DNA of 64,000 bases, from positions 241,377-305,376 of the forward strand of contig NZ_QHKZ01000006.1 of assembly GCF_003194585.1 (NCBI RefSeq), written 5' to 3'. The DNA is from Nocardioides daejeonensis. Its GTDB lineage: Bacteria; Actinomycetota; Actinomycetes; Propionibacteriales; Nocardioidaceae. A program made the position numbers and the translations under genes. Each line of letters opens with the position of its first letter. Positions within the stretch are counted from its first letter, which is position 1. The notes below the pieces were generated by a model. It searched no databases and was not told where the DNA came from. It was given only the letters and a program-made list of their open reading frames with translations. Of this stretch, positions 42,419-52,398 are shown in pieces.

Positions 42419-42856
42419 TCACAACACCGTGACCGGCAGGAGTAGGAAGATGCCCCCGACCAGCAGCGCCAGCACCTTCACCACCTCGAACCCGACGTAC
42501 CACAGATGGGCATTCGAGCCGGGGCCGTTCACCGCGTCGGGGTTGGCCAGCACCGCGTCCGTACGCCGCGTGAGGGCGGGCCGCACACCGAGCACCTGCA
42601 CCATGAGCATCACCACGGCGATCACCACCGAGATGCGCGCGGCCTCTGACGCCGCGGCAGCGAAGGAGCCCAGCACCAGGCAGACAGCGAGCACGACCTC
42701 ACATGCGTTCAACGCCTTGAAGACGAGCCGCCCGATCCCCAGGCCCAGCGGGATGGTGATGCCGGGCGCCTGGAACTTGATCGGCGCCTCGATGAAGGAG
42801 ATCGCGACCACCATGCCCAACCACACGAACGACGCTGCAATCGCCAACTCATGCAT
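42419..42856 (-). CDS. four-helix integral membrane protein of unknown function
   Basis: This 145-residue protein begins MHELAIAASFVWLGMVVAIS, with four predicted membrane helices and a conserved-looking FIEAPIKFQAPGI loop and GSNAHLWYVGFEVVK near the end. The shape suggests a small DUF-type membrane protein; I do not recognise a function. The ATG at 42856 lacks a strong ribosome site. A 697-bp region rich in repeats lies upstream. Confidence 0.72.
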   Translation of the reverse strand: MHELAIAASFVWLGMVVAISFIEAPIKFQAPGITIPLGLGIGRLVFKALNACEVVLAVCLVLGSFAAAASEAARISVVIAVVMLMVQVLGVRPALTRRTDAVLANPDAVNGPGSNAHLWYVGFEVVKVLALLVGGIFLLLPVTVL

Positions 42857-43146
42857 ACCGACACCATAGCCGCGGCATCCGTGACGTTCCTCCGGCCTGA
42901 CTGTCTGCCGCAGTCTCCGTGTCGCGCGTCGCGAACGTGGCAGAGATTTCTCGTGCGGGCGGACGACGGTCGTCTTCGTGCGGATGCCGGCCTTCCCGCC
43001 CCGAGACAGGGAAGCCCGACCCGACACCGCAGCCGCAGGGGCCTGGAGCAGTGAGGTCCCGAGCAGGAGATGCGCGGATCTGCACCGTAGTCGCCGCTAT
43101 CGGGCGGTGTCTCGCCCGCGACGACTCGTCCGGCAGATAACCGCAG

Positions 43147-43170
43147 AAGTTGTCACCTACGTGACAAGTT
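43147..43170. promoter_or_regulatory. second copy of the 24-bp TTGTCAC...GTGACAA palindrome
   Basis: The 10-base arms AAGTTGTCAC and GTGACAAGTT differ from perfect symmetry at one position and are separated by CTAC. It is identical to the site at 19167-19190 in 20 of 24 positions. It lies 291 bases upstream of the membrane-protein start. Confidence 0.6.
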
Positions 43171-43289
43171 TCGGTACCGACCCGCTCGCCGAGAGTGCCG
43201 CCGCAGCCCTGGACACGGATCACGGGAGCCCACCGCACCCCGGTAGTCGTCGCCACAGGAATAGCGTTTCATCCAACCAACACGACGAC

Positions 43290-43343
43290 GCTGGAGAGGC
43301 GAGACTGGCGCTGGAGAGGCGAGACTGGCGCTGGCCAGGCGGG
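43290..43343. repeat. 20-bp tandem repeat, 2.5 units
   Basis: GCTGGAGAGGCGAGACTGGC occurs at 43290 and 43310 without a mismatch, followed by a degenerate third unit beginning GCTGGCCAGGCGGG. It is not obviously related to the 22-bp family. Confidence 0.85.
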
Positions 43344-43390
43344 CATCCGCCCCAGGTGATCGGAGGCCCGGCCCTCGAATCAACGCGAGG

Positions 43391-43448
43391 TTCGATGGAG
43401 TCAACAGGCTGAACTCTCAGGAATCCACAGCCCTCACGCTCCATCGAA
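43391..43448. repeat. dispersed hairpin element, second copy
   Basis: The arms TTCGATGGAG and CTCCATCGAA enclose a 38-base loop. Read on the minus strand it starts CTTCGATGGAGCGTGAGGGC, matching the copy at 16644 through at least 21 bases. The loops have diverged. Confidence 0.8.
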
Positions 43449-43487
43449 GCGGGTACCCAGCGCGATCGCCGAGGGCACCATGCGAGC

Positions 43488-43520
43488 CAGGCCCGCCCAG
43501 CGCGTTGCCGGACGGGCCTG
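43488..43520 (-). terminator. pntAB terminator hairpin
   Basis: The 8-base perfect arms CAGGCCCG and CGGGCCTG enclose a 17-base loop, 34 bases after the pntB stop. Confidence 0.65.
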
Positions 43521-43553
43521 GTCTCGATCAGCTCGACGAGCGAGCGTTTGTCC

Positions 43554-44975
43554 TCAGAGCGCGCGGAGGATGTCTTCCACTCGGTCCTTGGCGTCGCCGA
43601 AGAGCATCGCCGAGTTCTCCCGGAAGAACAGCGGGTTCTGCACACCGGCGTAGCCCGAGGCCATGGAGCGCTTGAAGACCACGACGTTCTTGGCCTCCCA
43701 CACCGTGAGCACCGGCATGCCGGCGATCGGCGAGGACGGGTCCTCCGAGGCGGCCGGGTTCACGGTGTCGTTGGCACCGATGACCAGCACCACATCGGTG
43801 TCGGCGAAGTCGTCGTTGATCTCGTCCATCTCGAGCACGACGTCGTAGGGCACCTTGGCCTCGGCCAGGAGCACGTTCATGTGCCCCGGGAGGCGACCTG
43901 CGACGGGGTGGATGCCGAAGCGGACCTCGACCCCCTTCTCCCGCAGCTTGCTGGTGAGCTGGGCGACGCCGTACTGCGCCTGGGCGACAGCCATGCCGTA
44001 GCCCGGGGTGATGATCACCGAGCTGGCGCCGGAGAGCATCTCCGCAACCCCCTCGGCGTTGATCTCGCGGTGCTCGCCGTAGTCCTTGTCCTCGGCCGGG
44101 CCGGCCTCGATGCCGAAGCCACCCGCGATCACGGAGATGAAGGAGCGGTTCATCGCCTTGCACATCACGTAGGAGAGGAAGGCACCCGAGGAACCGACCA
44201 GCGCACCGGTGATGATCAGCAGGTTGTTGCCGAGCAGGAAGCCCGACGCCGCTGCGGCCCAGCCCGAGTAGGAGTTGAGCATCGACACGACAACGGGCAT
44301 GTCACCGCCACCGATGGAGGCGACGAGGTGCCAACCCAGCGCAAGCGCCAGGAGGGTGACCACGATGATCAGCCACAGCTGCGGGTCGATGACGAACCAC
44401 ACGGTGAGCACGACGAAGAGAGCGAGCGAGCCGAGGTTGATGAGGTTCTTGCCCGGCAGCATCAACGGCGCAGACTTCATCTTGGCCGAGAGCTTCAGGT
44501 AGGCCACGATCGAGCCGGTCAGCGTGACCGCACCGACGAAGACGCCGATGAAGACCTCGGCCGAGTGGATGCCGAGCATGTCCTGAGCCTTGAGGATCAG
44601 GACCTGCTCGCTGTCGTCACCCTTGTGCTCGGCGTGCAGGTAGGCGTTCCAGCCGACCAGCACCGCGGCGGCACCCACGAAGGAGTGCAGCAGGGCGATG
44701 AGCTCCGGCATGCCGGTCATCTCGACGACCTTGGCGCGCTGCAGGCCGATCAGAGCACCGATGACGATGGCGCCCACCATGAGGCCGATGCCGAGACCCG
44801 ACGGGTCGTTGTCGAGTGCGAGCGCGATCGTGGCCGCCAGGGCGACCGTCATGCCGGCGATGCCGAACATGTTGCCCAGACGGGCGGACTCGTGCTTGGC
44901 GAGGCCCGCCAGCGCGAGGATGAAGAGCAGCGCCGCTACGAGGTAGGCCGCGAAGGATACAGATGCGATGTCCAT
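43554..44975 (-). CDS. pntB: NAD(P) transhydrogenase subunit beta
   Basis: This 473-residue protein has an N-terminal membrane domain (dII, about nine helices to residue 270) and a C-terminal NADP(H)-binding dIII domain with [15 protein letters not shown] and [12 protein letters not shown]. It couples proton entry to hydride transfer from NADH to NADP+. It is encoded 13 bases after pntA. An NADPH supply would serve the monooxygenases and mycothiol system. Confidence 0.96.
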   Translation of the reverse strand: MDIASVSFAAYLVAALLFILALAGLAKHESARLGNMFGIAGMTVALAATIALALDNDPSGLGIGLMVGAIVIGALIGLQRAKVVEMTGMPELIALLHSFVGAAAVLVGWNAYLHAEHKGDDSEQVLILKAQDMLGIHSAEVFIGVFVGAVTLTGSIVAYLKLSAKMKSAPLMLPGKNLINLGSLALFVVLTVWFVIDPQLWLIIVVTLLALALGWHLVASIGGGDMPVVVSMLNSYSGWAAAASGFLLGNNLLIITGALVGSSGAFLSYVMCKAMNRSFISVIAGGFGIEAGPAEDKDYGEHREINAEGVAEMLSGASSVIITPGYGMAVAQAQYGVAQLTSKLREKGVEVRFGIHPVAGRLPGHMNVLLAEAKVPYDVVLEMDEINDDFADTDVVLVIGANDTVNPAASEDPSSPIAGMPVLTVWEAKNVVVFKRSMASGYAGVQNPLFFRENSAMLFGDAKDRVEDILRAL

Positions 44976-44988
44976 GGGTCAGCCTGCC

Positions 44989-46512
44989 TCAGGATCGGGT
45001 GAACATCGACAGCATGCGCTGCGTCACCGCGAAGCCGCCGAAGATGTTGATGGAGGCCAGCAGGATGCCTGCGGCCGCGACGAAAGTGACCAGGTTGCCG
45101 TCGTGCCCGATCTGCAACAGCGCACCGACCACGATGATGCCGGAGATCGCGTTGGTCACCGACATCAGCGGGGTGTGCAGCGCGTGGTGCACGCCGGTGA
45201 TGACGTAGTAGCCGATGATGATCGCCAGAGCGAAGATGACCAGCTGCATCTGCAGCACCGCTGGGGAGACTGCGACCAGGAGCAGCAGCGCGGCACCAGC
45301 GGCAAGCACGCCTCCGAGCTTGGCGTTGGTGCTGAGCGGCTTCTTCTCCTCCTTGGCGGGCGCCTCAGCGACGGGAGCCGCAGCGGGAGCGGCCGAGACC
45401 TGAACCGGCGGAGCCGGCCAGGTCGACTCGCCGAGGCGGACCACGGTGATGGAGCGCTGGATGACGTCCTCGAAGTCGAGGACGAGCTGGCCGTCCTTCT
45501 CCGGGGTCATCAGCTTGAGCAGGTTCACCAGGTTGGTGCCGTAGAGCTGCGAGGCCTGCGCCGGAAGCCGGCCGGCGAGGTCGGTGTAGCCGATGATCGT
45601 GACGCCGTTGGCGGTCTCCACGACCTGGCCCGAGACGGAACCCTCGACGTTGCCGCCCGAACCGGCAGCCATGTCGACGATGACCGAGCCGGCCTTCATC
45701 GAGGCGACCATCTCGGCGGTGATGATCCGCGGAGCCGGGCGGCCCGGGATCAGCGCGGTGGTGATGATGATGTCGACGTCGGCGGCCTGCTCGGTGTAGA
45801 GCCGAGCCTCGAGCGCCTTGTAGTCGTCACCCATCTCCTTGGCGTAGCCGGTGGCGGAGACCTCGACGTCCTCGGTGACGATCGAGAGGTACTCACCGCC
45901 GAGCGACTTCACCTGGTCGGCCACCTCGGGGCGCGGGTCGGTGGCGCGCACGATGGCACCCATCGATCCGGCGGCACCGATCGCGGCCAGGCCTGCGACG
46001 CCGGCGCCCACGACGAGCACCTTGGCCGGCGGAACCTTGCCGGCGGCGGTCACCTGGCCGGTGAAGAAGCGACCGAAGACGTGGGCGGCCTCGACGACGG
46101 CGCGGTAGCCGGCGATGTTGGCCATCGAGCTCAGCACGTCCATCGACTGCGCACGGCTGATCCGCGGCACCGCGTCCATCGACAGGGCCGTGATCGGCCG
46201 GGCCGTCAGGTCCGCGACCGCGGCCTCGTCGGTCCGCGCGTTGAGAAGGCCGATGAGCGTTGCGCCCTCACGCAACTGGTCCAGCTGCGCCGTGACCGGG
46301 TTGTTGACGCTCAGCACGATGTCGGCCGCGAGCGCGTCGCCGATCGTGGCGCCCGCGTCGACGTACGCCTGGTCGGCGAAGCTGGACAGCTCGCCGGCGC
46401 CCGTCTCGACGACTACCTGGTACCCGAGTTTGGCCAGCTGTGTCACGGTTGCGGGGGTTGCGGCAACTCGTGTCTCGCCAGGGCTCTGCTCCCTGATGAC
46501 TCCGATGATCAC
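44989..46512 (-). CDS. pntA: NAD(P) transhydrogenase subunit alpha
   Basis: This 507-residue protein begins [20 protein letters not shown]. It carries the NAD-binding dI domain ([20 protein letters not shown] near 170-190), a variable linker rich in Ala/Pro/Lys, and four C-terminal membrane helices ending TQRMLSMF. It is therefore the fused PntA form, not the split alpha1/alpha2 form. The GTG at 46512 has CGGAG 5 bases upstream; the longer frame upstream is not supported. Confidence 0.94.
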   Translation of the reverse strand: MIIGVIREQSPGETRVAATPATVTQLAKLGYQVVVETGAGELSSFADQAYVDAGATIGDALAADIVLSVNNPVTAQLDQLREGATLIGLLNARTDEAAVADLTARPITALSMDAVPRISRAQSMDVLSSMANIAGYRAVVEAAHVFGRFFTGQVTAAGKVPPAKVLVVGAGVAGLAAIGAAGSMGAIVRATDPRPEVADQVKSLGGEYLSIVTEDVEVSATGYAKEMGDDYKALEARLYTEQAADVDIIITTALIPGRPAPRIITAEMVASMKAGSVIVDMAAGSGGNVEGSVSGQVVETANGVTIIGYTDLAGRLPAQASQLYGTNLVNLLKLMTPEKDGQLVLDFEDVIQRSITVVRLGESTWPAPPVQVSAAPAAAPVAEAPAKEEKKPLSTNAKLGGVLAAGAALLLLVAVSPAVLQMQLVIFALAIIIGYYVITGVHHALHTPLMSVTNAISGIIVVGALLQIGHDGNLVTFVAAAGILLASINIFGGFAVTQRMLSMFTRS

Positions 46513-46742
46513 TACTACTCCGTTTCCTCGGTGGAGGCCTGGCGCGGAGCGTGTGCCGACGCGTCCCGGTGGAGTCGCATCAGCCCAGGCCCCGCCCGGA
46601 ACCCATCGCGGGATCGTAACCATGTGTTCGCTCCGCGGGCCGCACCTGTCTCACAGACCGTCGGGTGACCTGCGTCTCAGGACGTGGTCCGGGCCGTGGA
46701 ACTCGTTGCCTTCCGTTCATCTTGGGCACTGATGATGCGCCC
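46513..46742. other. divergent promoter region pntA / NRPS-like gene
   Basis: These 230 bases separate the divergent genes. No clear promoter boxes or operator were found. A GTG at 46665 could extend the NRPS-like protein by 26 residues, but has no ribosome site. Confidence 0.4.
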
Positions 46743-49700
46743 GTGACCGCGCCCCCGACGCCCGGACGAGCTCCCCTGCCGGAGCTGCTCGCCGGCGACC
46801 GAGCAGCCGCCCCGCGGACGCTGGTCGACATCTTCACCGCCACCGTCGCGACCCATCCCGATGCACCCGCCGTCGACAGCGGCCTGCACACCCTCACCTA
46901 CGCTGAGCTGCACGAGGCCGCAGGCGAGGTCGCCGAGCGACTCGCAGCGATCGGCATCGGCCCCGGCGACAAGGTCGGGGTACGCATCAAGTCAGGCTCC
47001 ACCGACCTGTACGTCGCGATCCTCGGCATCCTGCTGGCCGGAGCCTCCTACGTGCCCGTCGACGCCGATGACCCGGAGGAGCGGGCCCGCGTGGTCTTCA
47101 CCGAGTCGGGAGCCGTCGCAGTGCTGGGCAACGACCTGGCACTCAGCACGACAGCCGGCACGATCCCGCGGGCACTCCCCCGCGACGTCCTTCCCGAGGA
47201 CGACGCCTGGGTGATCTTCACCTCCGGCTCGACCGGCAAGCCGAAGGGCGTGGCGGTCACCCACCGCAGCGCCTCCGCCTTCGTCGACGCCGAGTCCCGC
47301 ATGTTCCTCCAGCACGACCCGATCGGGCCCGGCGACCGGGTCATGGCGGGCCTGTCGGTCGCCTTCGACGCCAGCTGCGAGGAGATGTGGCTGGCCTGGG
47401 CGTACGGCGCCTGCCTGGTGCCGGCGCCCCGCTCCCTGGTGCGCTCCGGCGTCGACGTCGGGCCGTGGCTGCTCGCCAACGAGATCACCGTCGTCTCGAC
47501 GGTGCCGACCCTCGTCGCTCTGTGGCCCGCAGCATCGCTCGTTCGGGTCCGACTGCTCATCATGGGCGGCGAGGCCTGCCCACCTGAGCTGGCCGCACGG
47601 CTCCAGCGCGAGGGTCGCGAGGTCTGGAACACCTACGGTCCTACCGAAGCCACCGTCGTCGCCTGCGGCGCACTGCTCGACGGCACTGACCCGGTGAGGA
47701 TCGGGCTCCCCCTGGACGGCTGGGATCTGGCCGTCGTCGACGCTGAGGGCAACCCGGTCGCCGAGGGCGAGAGCGGGGAGCTGATCATCGGCGGCGTCGG
47801 CCTGGCCCGCTACCTCGACCCGGTGAAGGACGCCGAGAAGTACGCGCCGATGCCGACGCTCGGCTGGGAACGCGCCTATCGCTCCGGCGACGTGGTGCGC
47901 AACGACCCGGCCGGGCTGGTCTTCGCCGGCCGTGCCGACGACCAGATCAAGCTGGGCGGGCGCCGGATCGAGCTGGGGGAGGTCGACGACAGCCTGTTGC
48001 GGCTCCCCGGTGTGATCGCGGCTGCCGCCGCCGTGCGCACCACCGCTGCCGGCAACAAGCTCCTGGTCGGTTACCTCACCGTCGACACGGCGTACGACGA
48101 GACGCGAGCCCGCGAGCTGCTGCGGGAGCGGATGCCCGCGGCCCTGGTGCCCCGGCTGGCGGTCGTCGACGAGCTGCCGACACGCACCTCCGGGAAGGTC
48201 GACCGGGAGGCGCTGCCATGGCCGTTGCCGAGCCGCGCTGAAGCCGTGGAGACGGGCGGGCTGGGTGGCACCGCGGCCTGGATCGCGGAGATCTGGGCCG
48301 AGGTCCTAGGTGCTGAGGTGGCCAGCGGCACGGACGACTTCTTCGACTTCGGCGGCGGCTCGCTGACCGCTGCCCAGGTCGTCGGACGACTCCGGGAGCG
48401 GTATCCCGAGACCGCCGTCGGCGACCTCTACGCCCACCCGACCGTCGCCGGCCTGGCTGCCTGGCTCGACGAGGCCGGCAGCGCCGCCACCGTCCGCACC
48501 GACCGCAAGGTGCGTCCGATCCCGCTCAAGACCCAGGTCGGCCAGGTGCTCGCGCTGCTGCCACTCCAGGCGCTGGCGGGGATGCGGTGGCTCGCCTGGC
48601 TGATGCTCGGCTCGACCATTCTCGCGACGATCGGCCCCACCTGGTTGCCGACCTATCCGGCCTGGCTGCTGGTGCTCACCACCTGGTTCCTGATCACCCC
48701 ACCGGGCCGGATGGTGCTGGCGGCAGCGCTGGCCCGGCTCGTGCTGCGCGGCGTCACGCCGGGCACTCATCCGCGTGGGGGCAAAGTGCACCTGCGGATC
48801 TGGCTGGCCGAGCGGATCCAGGACGCGCTACTCGCCACCGGACTCTCCGGGGCGGTCTGGTTCCCCCTCTACGCCCGGCTCCTCGGCGCCACGGTCGGCA
48901 AGGGCGCCGACCTGCACACGCTGCCGCCGGTGACGGGCCTCCTCACCGTGGGGAAGGGAGCGGCAGTCGAGAACGAGGTCGACCTGCAGGGCCACTGGCT
49001 CGACGGCGACGTGCTCCACGTGGGCGCCATCCGGATCGGAGCGAGAGCCACCGTCGGAGCGCGCTCCACGCTCGGTCCCGGCGCGGTGATCGGCAAGGAC
49101 GCCGAGATCACCCCCGGCTCCCATGTCGTGGGCAGCGTGCCGGCCGGCGAACTGTGGTCGGGCTCCCCGGCCGAGCACACCGGCACCGCTCGCGGACCGT
49201 GGAGCGACCTGCCGGCTCCAGCGCCGCGCGGCTGGCTCGTCGGCTACGCCGCGCTCGCTGTTCTCATCGCCTCCTTGCCTGCCGCCGCGGGACTGGCCGG
49301 GCTGGCAGTGCTCTGGCCGTCCGTCGGCGACACCCACTCCCTCAGCGGCGCCGTCCGTGTGGCCGCTCCCTGGCTTCCGGTCGCCGTACTGCTGGGCTTT
49401 CTCACCCTCGCCGGCCTGGTGCTCGGCCTGACCCGGCTCCTGGCAACCGCGATCCAGCCCGGCCACCACCCGGTGCGCTCCGCTGCGGGTTTGGCGATCT
49501 GGGGCACCGTCCGCCTCCTCGACGAGGCCCGGGACTGGCTCTTCCCGATCTACTCCAGCGCCTTCACCCCGACATGGCTGCGCCTGCTGGGAGCGAAGGT
49601 CGGTAGGGGCGTCGAGGCGTCGACCGTGCTGCTCATCCCCAAGCTGGTGCAGGTCAACGATGACGCGTTCCTCGCCGACGACACGCTCATCGGCTCCTAC

Positions 49701-50624
49701 GAGCTCGGCGAGGGCTGGATCCGGGTGGAGCGGGTCAAGGTCGGCAAGCGCGCCTTCGTGGGCAACTCCGGCATGCTCGCTCCCGGACGCCGGGTGCCCA
49801 AGCAGTCGCTGGTCGCCGTGCTCTCTGCTGCTCCCCGGCGGCAGGCCGCCAAGGCCGGCCAGTCATGGCTGGGGTCCCCGCCTCGCGCCCTGCAGCGCGC
49901 CAGCGGGAGCCAGGACAGCAGTCGCACCTATGACCCCCCGGCCCGCCTTCGGCTCGCCCGCGCCGTGGTGGAGCTCTGCCGAGTCGTGCCACTGCTCGCG
50001 GCCCTCTTGCTCCCCGTCGCGGTGGGTATCGCCTTGCTCGCACTGCTCGACTGGTCGCTCCTCGGCGCCGCACTCCTGGCGGGGCCGGTGCTCGTCGGGG
50101 CCGGGCTGCTGGCGGCTGGCACGACCGTCCTCGCGAAGTGGGTGCTCGTAGGCAGGCATCGTGCCGGGGAGAAGGAGCTGTGGACCTCGTTCGTCTGGCG
50201 CAACGAGCTCGCCGACGTCTTCACCGAGATGCTGGCCGCACCGTGGTTCGCCCAGCCCGCTGCCGGTACGCCGGCCCTCAACCTCTGGCTACGCGCCATG
50301 GGGGCGCGCATCGGCTCCGGCGTCTGGTGCGACACCTACTGGCTGCCCGAGACCGATCTGGTCGAGCTGGGCGACGGATCATGCGTCAACCGCGGCTGCG
50401 TCGTCCAGACCCACCTCTTCCACGACCGGGTGCTCAGCATGGATACGGTCCGGCTGCTCCCCGGGGCCACTCTCGGCCCGAACAGCGTGATCCTGCCCGC
50501 CGCGAGCATCGGCCGCCACGCCACCGTCGGTCCCGTCTCCCTCGTGATGCGAGGGGAGGGCGTACCCTCGCGGACGCGATGGATCGGCAATCCGATCGGC
50601 CCCTGGCAGGAAGAGGACGAGTGA
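46743..50624 (+). CDS. NRPS-like protein: adenylation, carrier and membrane left-handed beta-helix domains
   Basis: The 1293-residue protein has an adenylation domain (about 15-510; TSGSTGKPKG near 160 and YRSGD/GRADDQIKLGGRRIE toward its end) and a carrier domain with phosphopantetheine Ser540 in FFDFGGGSL. Then come membrane helices (about 600-660), a hexapeptide beta-helix (713-816), two helices, a second beta-helix (about 940-1020), two helices, and a third (about 1180-1290). This is the architecture of epsilon-poly-lysine-synthetase-type terminal regions. There is no condensation or thioesterase domain. It probably activates one amino acid and ligates it to another molecule. The start GTG is the best of weak options. 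Confidence 0.87.
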   Translation: MTAPPTPGRAPLPELLAGDRAAAPRTLVDIFTATVATHPDAPAVDSGLHTLTYAELHEAAGEVAERLAAIGIGPGDKVGVRIKSGSTDLYVAILGILLAGASYVPVDADDPEERARVVFTESGAVAVLGNDLALSTTAGTIPRALPRDVLPEDDAWVIFTSGSTGKPKGVAVTHRSASAFVDAESRMFLQHDPIGPGDRVMAGLSVAFDASCEEMWLAWAYGACLVPAPRSLVRSGVDVGPWLLANEITVVSTVPTLVALWPAASLVRVRLLIMGGEACPPELAARLQREGREVWNTYGPTEATVVACGALLDGTDPVRIGLPLDGWDLAVVDAEGNPVAEGESGELIIGGVGLARYLDPVKDAEKYAPMPTLGWERAYRSGDVVRNDPAGLVFAGRADDQIKLGGRRIELGEVDDSLLRLPGVIAAAAAVRTTAAGNKLLVGYLTVDTAYDETRARELLRERMPAALVPRLAVVDELPTRTSGKVDREALPWPLPSRAEAVETGGLGGTAAWIAEIWAEVLGAEVASGTDDFFDFGGGSLTAAQVVGRLRERYPETAVGDLYAHPTVAGLAAWLDEAGSAATVRTDRKVRPIPLKTQVGQVLALLPLQALAGMRWLAWLMLGSTILATIGPTWLPTYPAWLLVLTTWFLITPPGRMVLAAALARLVLRGVTPGTHPRGGKVHLRIWLAERIQDALLATGLSGAVWFPLYARLLGATVGKGADLHTLPPVTGLLTVGKGAAVENEVDLQGHWLDGDVLHVGAIRIGARATVGARSTLGPGAVIGKDAEITPGSHVVGSVPAGELWSGSPAEHTGTARGPWSDLPAPAPRGWLVGYAALAVLIASLPAAAGLAGLAVLWPSVGDTHSLSGAVRVAAPWLPVAVLLGFLTLAGLVLGLTRLLATAIQPGHHPVRSAAGLAIWGTVRLLDEARDWLFPIYSSAFTPTWLRLLGAKVGRGVEASTVLLIPKLVQVNDDAFLADDTLIGSYELGEGWIRVERVKVGKRAFVGNSGMLAPGRRVPKQSLVAVLSAAPRRQAAKAGQSWLGSPPRALQRASGSQDSSRTYDPPARLRLARAVVELCRVVPLLAALLLPVAVGIALLALLDWSLLGAALLAGPVLVGAGLLAAGTTVLAKWVLVGRHRAGEKELWTSFVWRNELADVFTEMLAAPWFAQPAAGTPALNLWLRAMGARIGSGVWCDTYWLPETDLVELGDGSCVNRGCVVQTHLFHDRVLSMDTVRLLPGATLGPNSVILPAASIGRHATVGPVSLVMRGEGVPSRTRWIGNPIGPWQEEDE

Positions 50625-51928
50625 AGCGCGACGGCACGGACCCCTACGTTCCCGGGCACGGGGACGCGTCCTGGTCGGTCACGCACTATGACCTCGAGCT
50701 CGGCTACAAGCTGGTCGGGAACCGCATCGACGGCGACGCGACCCTGCACTGCCGCGCCGACCAGCGGCTCGCCGCGCTTGAGGTCGACCTGCATGCACTG
50801 CGACCGAGCAAGGTGACGGTGGACGGCCGTTCGGTCCGTTTCAACCACCGCAACGGTCGGTTGACCGTCTCGCTGCCCACGACCCTCGAGACGGGGGCGA
50901 CCTTCGCTCTCCGGATCCGGTACGCCGGCAGCCCCCGCCCGGTGCCGTCGCAGGTCCTGGGCACCGCTGGCTGGGAGGAGCTGGAGGACGGGGCGATCGT
51001 CGCCTCGCAGCCGCACGGCGCTCCCTCCTGGTTCCCGTGCAACGACCGTCCGGACGACAAGGCCACCTACGCGGTCGAGATCTCGGCGCCGAACGACTAC
51101 CACGTGGCCGTCTCCGGAGAGCTGACCAGCAGCCGCCGCAGCGGCTCCGCGACGACCTGGCGCTACGAGATGCGGCATCCCATGCCGTCCTACCTGGCGA
51201 CCGTCCAGATCGGTCGCTACGAGGTGGTCGAGCAGGCCTCCTCCCCCGTCCCCGTGCGCGTCGTGGCCCCTATGGACCGACCCCGCTCCGGCTTCCGGGC
51301 CGCCTTCGGCGACCAGCCCGCGATGGTCGCCTTCTTCGTCGACCGGTTCGGTGACTACCCCTTCGACTCCTACACGGCCGTCATCACCGACGACGACCTG
51401 GAGATCCCGCTCGAGTCGCAGTCGCTCTCCACCTTCGGCCGCAACCACATGGACGACGACTGGGACTGCATCAGGCTCGTGGCCCACGAGCTCGCCCACC
51501 AGTGGTTCGGCAACGCGGTGACGCTGGCGCACTGGCGCGACATCTGGTTGCACGAAGGGTTCGCCTGCTACGCCGAGTGGCTGTGGTCGGAGGAGGCGGG
51601 CGTGAAGTCGGCTGCCGCGCGCGCCGCCCACCACTACGAGCGGGTCCGCACCGACCGCGGACCCGAGCTGATCCTGGGCGACCCGGGGCCGGAGCTGATG
51701 TTCGACGATCGGGTCTACAAGCGCGGCGCGCTCACTCTGCACGCACTGCGCCTGCAGGTCGGCGACGCGGCGTTCTTCGACGTACTGCGTAGCTGGGTGA
51801 GCGCCCACCGCGGCGGCAACGTGACCACTGCGGACTTCGTCGCCCACGCCGAGCAGGTCACCGGGCAGGATCTCGCCACCCTCTTCGAGGCGTGGCTCTA
51901 CCAAGCCGAGCTGCCGGCACTTCCCTAG
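50621..51928 (+). CDS. M1 family metallo-aminopeptidase
   Basis: This 435-residue gluzincin has H289-E-L-A-H293 and Glu312 in HEGFACY, an exact HExxH-x18-E zinc site. A GTAGWEELEDG region replaces the classic GAMEN exopeptidase motif; the string IPLESQSLS near residue 265 may fill that role. It is about half the length of PepN, lacking the C-terminal helical domain. It overlaps the NRPS-like gene by four bases (GTGA), so it may trim or release that protein's product. Confidence 0.9.
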   Translation: MKRDGTDPYVPGHGDASWSVTHYDLELGYKLVGNRIDGDATLHCRADQRLAALEVDLHALRPSKVTVDGRSVRFNHRNGRLTVSLPTTLETGATFALRIRYAGSPRPVPSQVLGTAGWEELEDGAIVASQPHGAPSWFPCNDRPDDKATYAVEISAPNDYHVAVSGELTSSRRSGSATTWRYEMRHPMPSYLATVQIGRYEVVEQASSPVPVRVVAPMDRPRSGFRAAFGDQPAMVAFFVDRFGDYPFDSYTAVITDDDLEIPLESQSLSTFGRNHMDDDWDCIRLVAHELAHQWFGNAVTLAHWRDIWLHEGFACYAEWLWSEEAGVKSAAARAAHHYERVRTDRGPELILGDPGPELMFDDRVYKRGALTLHALRLQVGDAAFFDVLRSWVSAHRGGNVTTADFVAHAEQVTGQDLATLFEAWLYQAELPALP

Positions 51929-52005
51929 AGTGCCGGGTCGACCGGACGGCGGAGTGCCGGATCGACGGGGCGACGCCTGCCGAACCATCGCGTAGGTTCG
52001 TGTGC

Positions 52006-52398
52006 ATGCATGCATTTCGCGCTGCCGTTGAGGCCCGGGACTCGGACGCCATGGCCGCCACCCTCGCCGACGACGTGCGCTTCACCAGTCCGGTCGCCTT
52101 CCAGCCGTACGACGGGAAGCCGATCACCGCGGCCATCCTCCGCGGCGTGCTGCGGGTCTTCGACGACTTCCGCTACGAGCGGGAGATCGTGAGCGCGGAC
52201 GGGCGTGACCTTGCCCTGGTCTTCCGTGCCCGGGTGAACGGCCGCGAGATCCAGGGGTGCGACTTCCTGCACCTGGACGACGGCGGCCTGATCGATGACT
52301 TCACCGTCATGGTGCGCCCACTCTCTGCCGCCCAGGAGCTGGCTGCCGCGATGGGTGCGCAGTTCGACCAGATCGCCGCCGAGGCCGCCCGCGCGTGA
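52006..52398 (+). CDS. NTF2-like / SnoaL-like small protein
   Basis: This 130-residue protein begins MHAFRAAVEARDSDAMAATL and has ADDVRFTSPVAF followed by FDDFRYEREIVSADGRDLAL, an NTF2-like fold of the polyketide-cyclase-like type. The ATG at 52006 lies in a run of GCATGCATGC. It overlaps the GDSL hydrolase gene by four bases. Function unknown. Confidence 0.83.
   Translation: MHAFRAAVEARDSDAMAATLADDVRFTSPVAFQPYDGKPITAAILRGVLRVFDDFRYEREIVSADGRDLALVFRARVNGREIQGCDFLHLDDGGLIDDFTVMVRPLSAAQELAAAMGAQFDQIAAEAARA

Larger units (their letters stand above)
42857..43553. other. 697-bp gene-free region with several repeat types
   Basis: I see no convincing gene here; small open frames lack ribosome sites and family features. 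It contains the 24-bp palindrome at 43147, a 20-bp tandem repeat at 43290, the dispersed TTCGATGGAG hairpin at 43391 and the pntB terminator at 43488. The promoter of the membrane-protein gene should lie in its left part. It looks like a sink for repeats or the scar of a lost gene. Confidence 0.6.

Noticed and set aside
42978..43412. 144-codon plus-strand frame in the 697-bp gap
   Set aside because: No ribosome site or family motif; it crosses the 24-bp palindrome and the 20-bp tandem repeat, so it is unlikely to be a gene.
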